Of a DNA stretch of 8,630 nucleotides, positions 7,211 to 8,630 are shown piece after piece (position 1 is the first letter of the stretch; the number at the start of each line of letters is the position of its first letter). The DNA comes from Pseudomonadales bacterium. GTDB lineage: Bacteria > Pseudomonadota > Gammaproteobacteria > Pseudomonadales > Pseudohongiellaceae. Position numbers and translations under genes: made by a program. Where the stretch lies: positions 1 through 8,630 of the forward strand of contig JAITMI010000205.1 of the NCBI GenBank assembly GCA_031277435.1, read 5' to 3'. The notes under the pieces are model-generated. The model had not been told where the DNA came from, did not search any database, and saw nothing but the letters and a program-made list of their open reading frames with translations.

Positions 7211-7247
7211 GTAGGTTGGCGCTGAGCGCAGCGAAGCCCAACGTCAG
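7211..7247. repeat. Intergenic palindromic repeat (GTTGG...CCAAC type)
   Basis: GTTGG (7215-7219) pairs with CCAAC (7238-7242). Inside lies a GC pair and the smaller inverted repeat GCTGAGCGCAGC (7221-7232). GTAGGTTGG...GCGAAGCCCAAC resembles a dispersed intergenic repeat common in proteobacterial genomes. It starts 20 bases after the tolC stop. Confidence 0.6.
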
Positions 7248-7314
7248 ATAACGAGACGCGGCTAGTTGCGGTCAACTATGACCTTGCGCTTAAGCCTGCG
7301 TCAGAGGTTTTCTT

Positions 7315-7398
7315 CTTCGTCATTGCGAGCCGCCGAAGGCGGTGAAGCAATCCAGCTTTGTGTCGCTGGATTGCTTCGCTACGCTCGCAATGACGAAG
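7315..7398. repeat. 84-bp cruciform-type intergenic repeat (REP/MITE-like)
   Basis: The outer arms CTTCGTCATTGCGAGC (7315-7330) and its exact complement (7383-7398) form a 16-bp perfect stem. An inner 13-bp stem, GAAGCAATCCAGC (7344-7356) with its complement at 7365-7377, closes an 8-base loop. The left arm alone carries a further hairpin, CCGCC-GAA-GGCGG (7330-7342), so the element is asymmetric. GTCATTGCGAG...GAAGCAATCCAG is a motif of widespread dispersed repeats in several bacterial groups. No coding capacity and no target-site duplication were seen. Confidence 0.8.
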
Positions 7399-7458
7399 GT
7401 TTATTTATCATGCGGAAGTTTCGTCTGCCGCGCCTATTGAGACTTCCCCAAACTTCGG

Positions 7459-7926
7459 TCAATAAGGCCGCTTGTCGTTCTTTACCATCCATTCCTCAAA
7501 CACGGCCAAGGCTTCATCACGCGCGGCTTGCAACATTGGCACCTTGCGTTCCGCCACATCCTTGGCGATTTCCTGGTACAGAAAATCATCATCAAAGCCG
7601 ATAGCCGCCGCGTCCTGCCGCGTATTGGCGTAATACACCTTGCCGATACGCGCCCAATAAATCGCCGCCAAGCACATCGGGCAAGGCTCGCAACTGGCGT
7701 AAATTTCCGCGCCTTCCAGCGTAAAGGTATTCAGCGCCCGGCAAGCATCACGAATCGCCACCACCTCCGCGTGCGCCGTGGGATCGTTGCTGGAGGTCAC
7801 CTGATTCCAGCCTTCGCCAATCACCTTGCCGTCCTTGACGACAAGCGCGCCAAACGGCCCGCCAGCGTTCGCCCGCATGTGCAGGCGGGAAAGTTCGATG
7901 GCTCTGGTCATGAAGGTTGTGTTCAT
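7459..7926 (-). CDS. guaD: Guanine deaminase (cytidine deaminase-like fold)
   Basis: It likely converts guanine to xanthine and ammonia in purine salvage or breakdown, in the cytoplasm. The 155-residue product closely resembles Bacillus-type GuaD: GGPFGALVVKDG at 22-33, TSSNDPTAHAEVVAIR at 44-59 with zinc ligand His52 and proton shuttle Glu54, and SCEPCPMCLAAIYWAR at 78-93 with zinc ligands Cys82 and Cys85. GFDDDFLYQEI at 110-120 corresponds to the Asp-containing segment that shapes the guanine site in the Bacillus enzyme. The NDPTAHAE motif and C-terminus ending KRPY fit GuaD better than tRNA adenosine deaminase TadA. ATG 7926 is chosen because GGGAG lies eight bases upstream; a GTG at 7941 is in frame but overlaps that site. 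It stands alone, converging on tolC, with no other purine gene nearby. No promoter was recognised in 7927-8015. Confidence 0.85.
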   Translation of the reverse strand: MNTTFMTRAIELSRLHMRANAGGPFGALVVKDGKVIGEGWNQVTSSNDPTAHAEVVAIRDACRALNTFTLEGAEIYASCEPCPMCLAAIYWARIGKVYYANTRQDAAAIGFDDDFLYQEIAKDVAERKVPMLQAARDEALAVFEEWMVKNDKRPY

Positions 7927-8015
7927 TGGTCTTGCTCCCACACATCAATTCACTACGCATTGCGTGGCGAGTTGGAAAGGTCTGATGAAATTTGGCATAC
8001 ACTCTTAGTTTCACA

Positions 8016-8040
8016 ATTCAGGAGACACCGTCTCCTGAAT
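8016..8040. repeat. Perfect 11-bp inverted repeat at the 3' end of the small gene
   Basis: ATTCAGGAGAC (8016-8026) and GTCTCCTGAAT (8030-8040) are exact complements around a 3-base loop. On the minus strand the hairpin includes the stop codon and last seven codons of the 55-codon gene. No T-run follows it in either direction, so it may stabilise the mRNA end, terminate weakly or mark a junction rather than act as a standard terminator. Confidence 0.75.
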
Positions 8041-8185
8041 CATTCCTCAGATATTTTTCCTCAAGGTGACGGCGATAATCTTCGATAGCAGCCTCGGCGG
8101 ATGGATAAGCATCCTTGAGTATACCGATCAAGGATCGCACACGCGGCGACAGATTGAGATCGTCCGTGTGGATTGGCGGCTTCAT
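8018..8185 (-). CDS. Small hypothetical protein coupled to the restriction endonuclease
   Basis: A 55-codon frame starts at ATG 8185, and its ATG overlaps the TGA of the endonuclease gene as ATGA. That is the usual geometry of translational coupling, and no separate Shine-Dalgarno is seen. The protein begins MKPPIHTDDLNLSPRVRSLI and continues with a charged, probably helical stretch (roughly residues 14-46, including AIEDYRRHLEEKYL). There is no signal peptide, membrane segment, cysteine cluster or recognisable helix-turn-helix. I do not recognise the family. Candidates are an accessory or regulatory subunit of the restriction-modification system, or a chance frame. The overlap, the plausible composition and the lack of a better use for the sequence favour a real gene. 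Its end lies inside a perfect hairpin. Confidence 0.55.
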   Translation of the reverse strand: MKPPIHTDDLNLSPRVRSLIGILKDAYPSAEAAIEDYRRHLEEKYLRNDSGDGVS

Positions 8186-8630
8186 TCATCAAGGCCCAAT
8201 TCAGGAGCCACGCTGATGATATAAGCCTGCACCGCCTCTTTAACTCCATCAAAGGCTCCATCGGTGGGAAGCTGAAGTTTTTCCGCCCAGGGCCGCCCAG
8301 GATGCAAAATATCCCAATTAGATCGCCTCTGATTATGGCGCCCGCTTCCTGGATCATGGTTACCGAAGCCATCTATTTTTCGATTCCATAATGGCTTATA
8401 CATTTCAATCAAGAGTGATTCGGCGAGCGGTATCCAAATATCCTCGACCACGAGAAAGCGGCAAAAAAAATCAGAAAGTTCCAAGTTTTGCGCTTGCTCA
8501 ATGGATTTGGCATGTTCGGCAAGCCTGTTATATAGCGCTTGTCCTGGATTTTCTCCCAAGCCAAAGCCGCCTTTTCTCGCGCCTGGTGGAACCGCCTTGC
8601 CTACATAAATCGGCCACTTGTATTGTCCTT
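8182..8630 (-). CDS. Eco29kI-like GIY-YIG type II restriction endonuclease, 5' end beyond window
   Basis: It likely cuts foreign DNA as the nuclease of a type II restriction-modification system. The last 148 residues are visible (Eco29kI has 214). Numbered from the first full codon (8628), WPIYVGKA at 5-12 is the second core motif of GIY-YIG nucleases (Tyr8). KGGFG follows at 19-23, then LYNRLAEH at 32-39 with Arg35 and His39, and LAESLLIEMYKPLWN at 68-82 with Glu70 and Asn82. The Arg-to-His step of 4 and Glu-to-Asn step of 12 equal those of the Eco29kI catalytic residues Arg104/His108 and Glu142/Asn154. WDILHPGRPWAE near 120-131 is also typical of the family. The first GIY tyrosine and the start lie past 8630, so the TTG at 8559 is not the start. 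AGA and AGG codons and AT-rich sequence set it apart from the core genes, suggesting transfer. Specificity for CCGCGG is possible but inferred. Confidence 0.85.
   Translation of the reverse strand, partial: GQYKWPIYVGKAVPPGARKGGFGLGENPGQALYNRLAEHAKSIEQAQNLELSDFFCRFLVVEDIWIPLAESLLIEMYKPLWNRKIDGFGNHDPGSGRHNQRRSNWDILHPGRPWAEKLQLPTDGAFDGVKEAVQAYIISVAPELGLDE

Larger units (their letters stand above)
7191..7458. other. Convergent intergenic region tolC / guaD
   Basis: This 268-base gap between the 3' ends of tolC and guaD holds no gene. It contains two palindromic repeats of different families, described separately. Neither has a T-run after its stem, so no clear intrinsic terminator is seen for either gene. 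The remainder (7248-7314 and 7399-7458) shows nothing I recognise. Confidence 0.7.

Noticed and set aside
7415..7456. GAAGTTT / AAACTTC inverted repeat as a guaD terminator
   Set aside because: The stem is only 7 bp with a 28-base loop and no T-run follows on the minus strand.
7528..8088. 186-codon plus-strand frame over guaD
   Set aside because: It is antisense to a clear guanine deaminase with zinc-binding motifs; it has no family features.
8197..8207. CAATTCAGGAG shared between 8014-8024 and 8197-8207 as a direct repeat flanking the small gene
   Set aside because: An 11-base match with diverging flanks, one copy inside coding sequence, is weak evidence for an insertion duplication and may be chance.
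8061..8372. 103-codon minus-strand frame overlapping the endonuclease and the small gene
   Set aside because: It runs out of frame over both; the endonuclease frame has matching catalytic residues and the small gene has the ATGA overlap, so this is a shadow.

Overview
The window reads as chromosomal DNA of a moderately GC-rich gammaproteobacterium outside the enterics; nothing in it fixes the genus. The main clue is gene order. On the minus strand nudF (ADP-ribose diphosphatase), yqiB (DUF1249), cpdA (cAMP phosphodiesterase) and parE follow each other, and tolC lies divergently upstream. This is the order known around tolC in E. coli, except that yqiA, which separates cpdA from parE in E. coli, is absent, and parC follows parE directly.

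Layout. Positions 1-1288 (minus) hold the N-terminal two thirds of parC, cut by the window edge. Positions 1339-3240 (minus) hold complete parE. A short gap with a GC-rich hairpin and a possible promoter separates it from cpdA (3333-4121, GTG start) and yqiB (4146-4664). nudF (5341 down to 4704) carries a one-base deletion near 4846-4848 that throws its last quarter out of frame. The 436-base gap 5354-5789 holds two short tandem duplications, a tolC promoter candidate and an 18-base palindrome that looks like a repressor operator. tolC occupies 5790-7190 (plus). The convergent gap 7191-7458 is filled by two intergenic palindromic repeats, one of them an 84-base cruciform-type element. A guanine deaminase gene (7459-7926, minus) follows.

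From about 8016 to the right edge the DNA looks visibly more AT-rich and holds restriction-modification material: the C-terminal part of an Eco29kI-like GIY-YIG restriction endonuclease (runs off the edge at 8630), overlapping by ATGA with an unrecognised 55-codon gene whose 3' end lies inside a perfect 11-bp hairpin. The cognate methyltransferase is not in the window and should lie beyond 8630 if the system is intact.

Functionally, ParC and ParE form topoisomerase IV, which decatenates daughter chromosomes. CpdA and NudF turn over nucleotide signals and metabolites (cAMP, ADP-ribose). TolC is the outer-membrane exit duct for efflux and type I secretion. GuaD salvages or degrades guanine. The endonuclease would act in phage and plasmid defence. 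The backbone is ordinary; the least explained parts are the small gene coupled to the endonuclease, the nudF frameshift and the tolC operator candidate.
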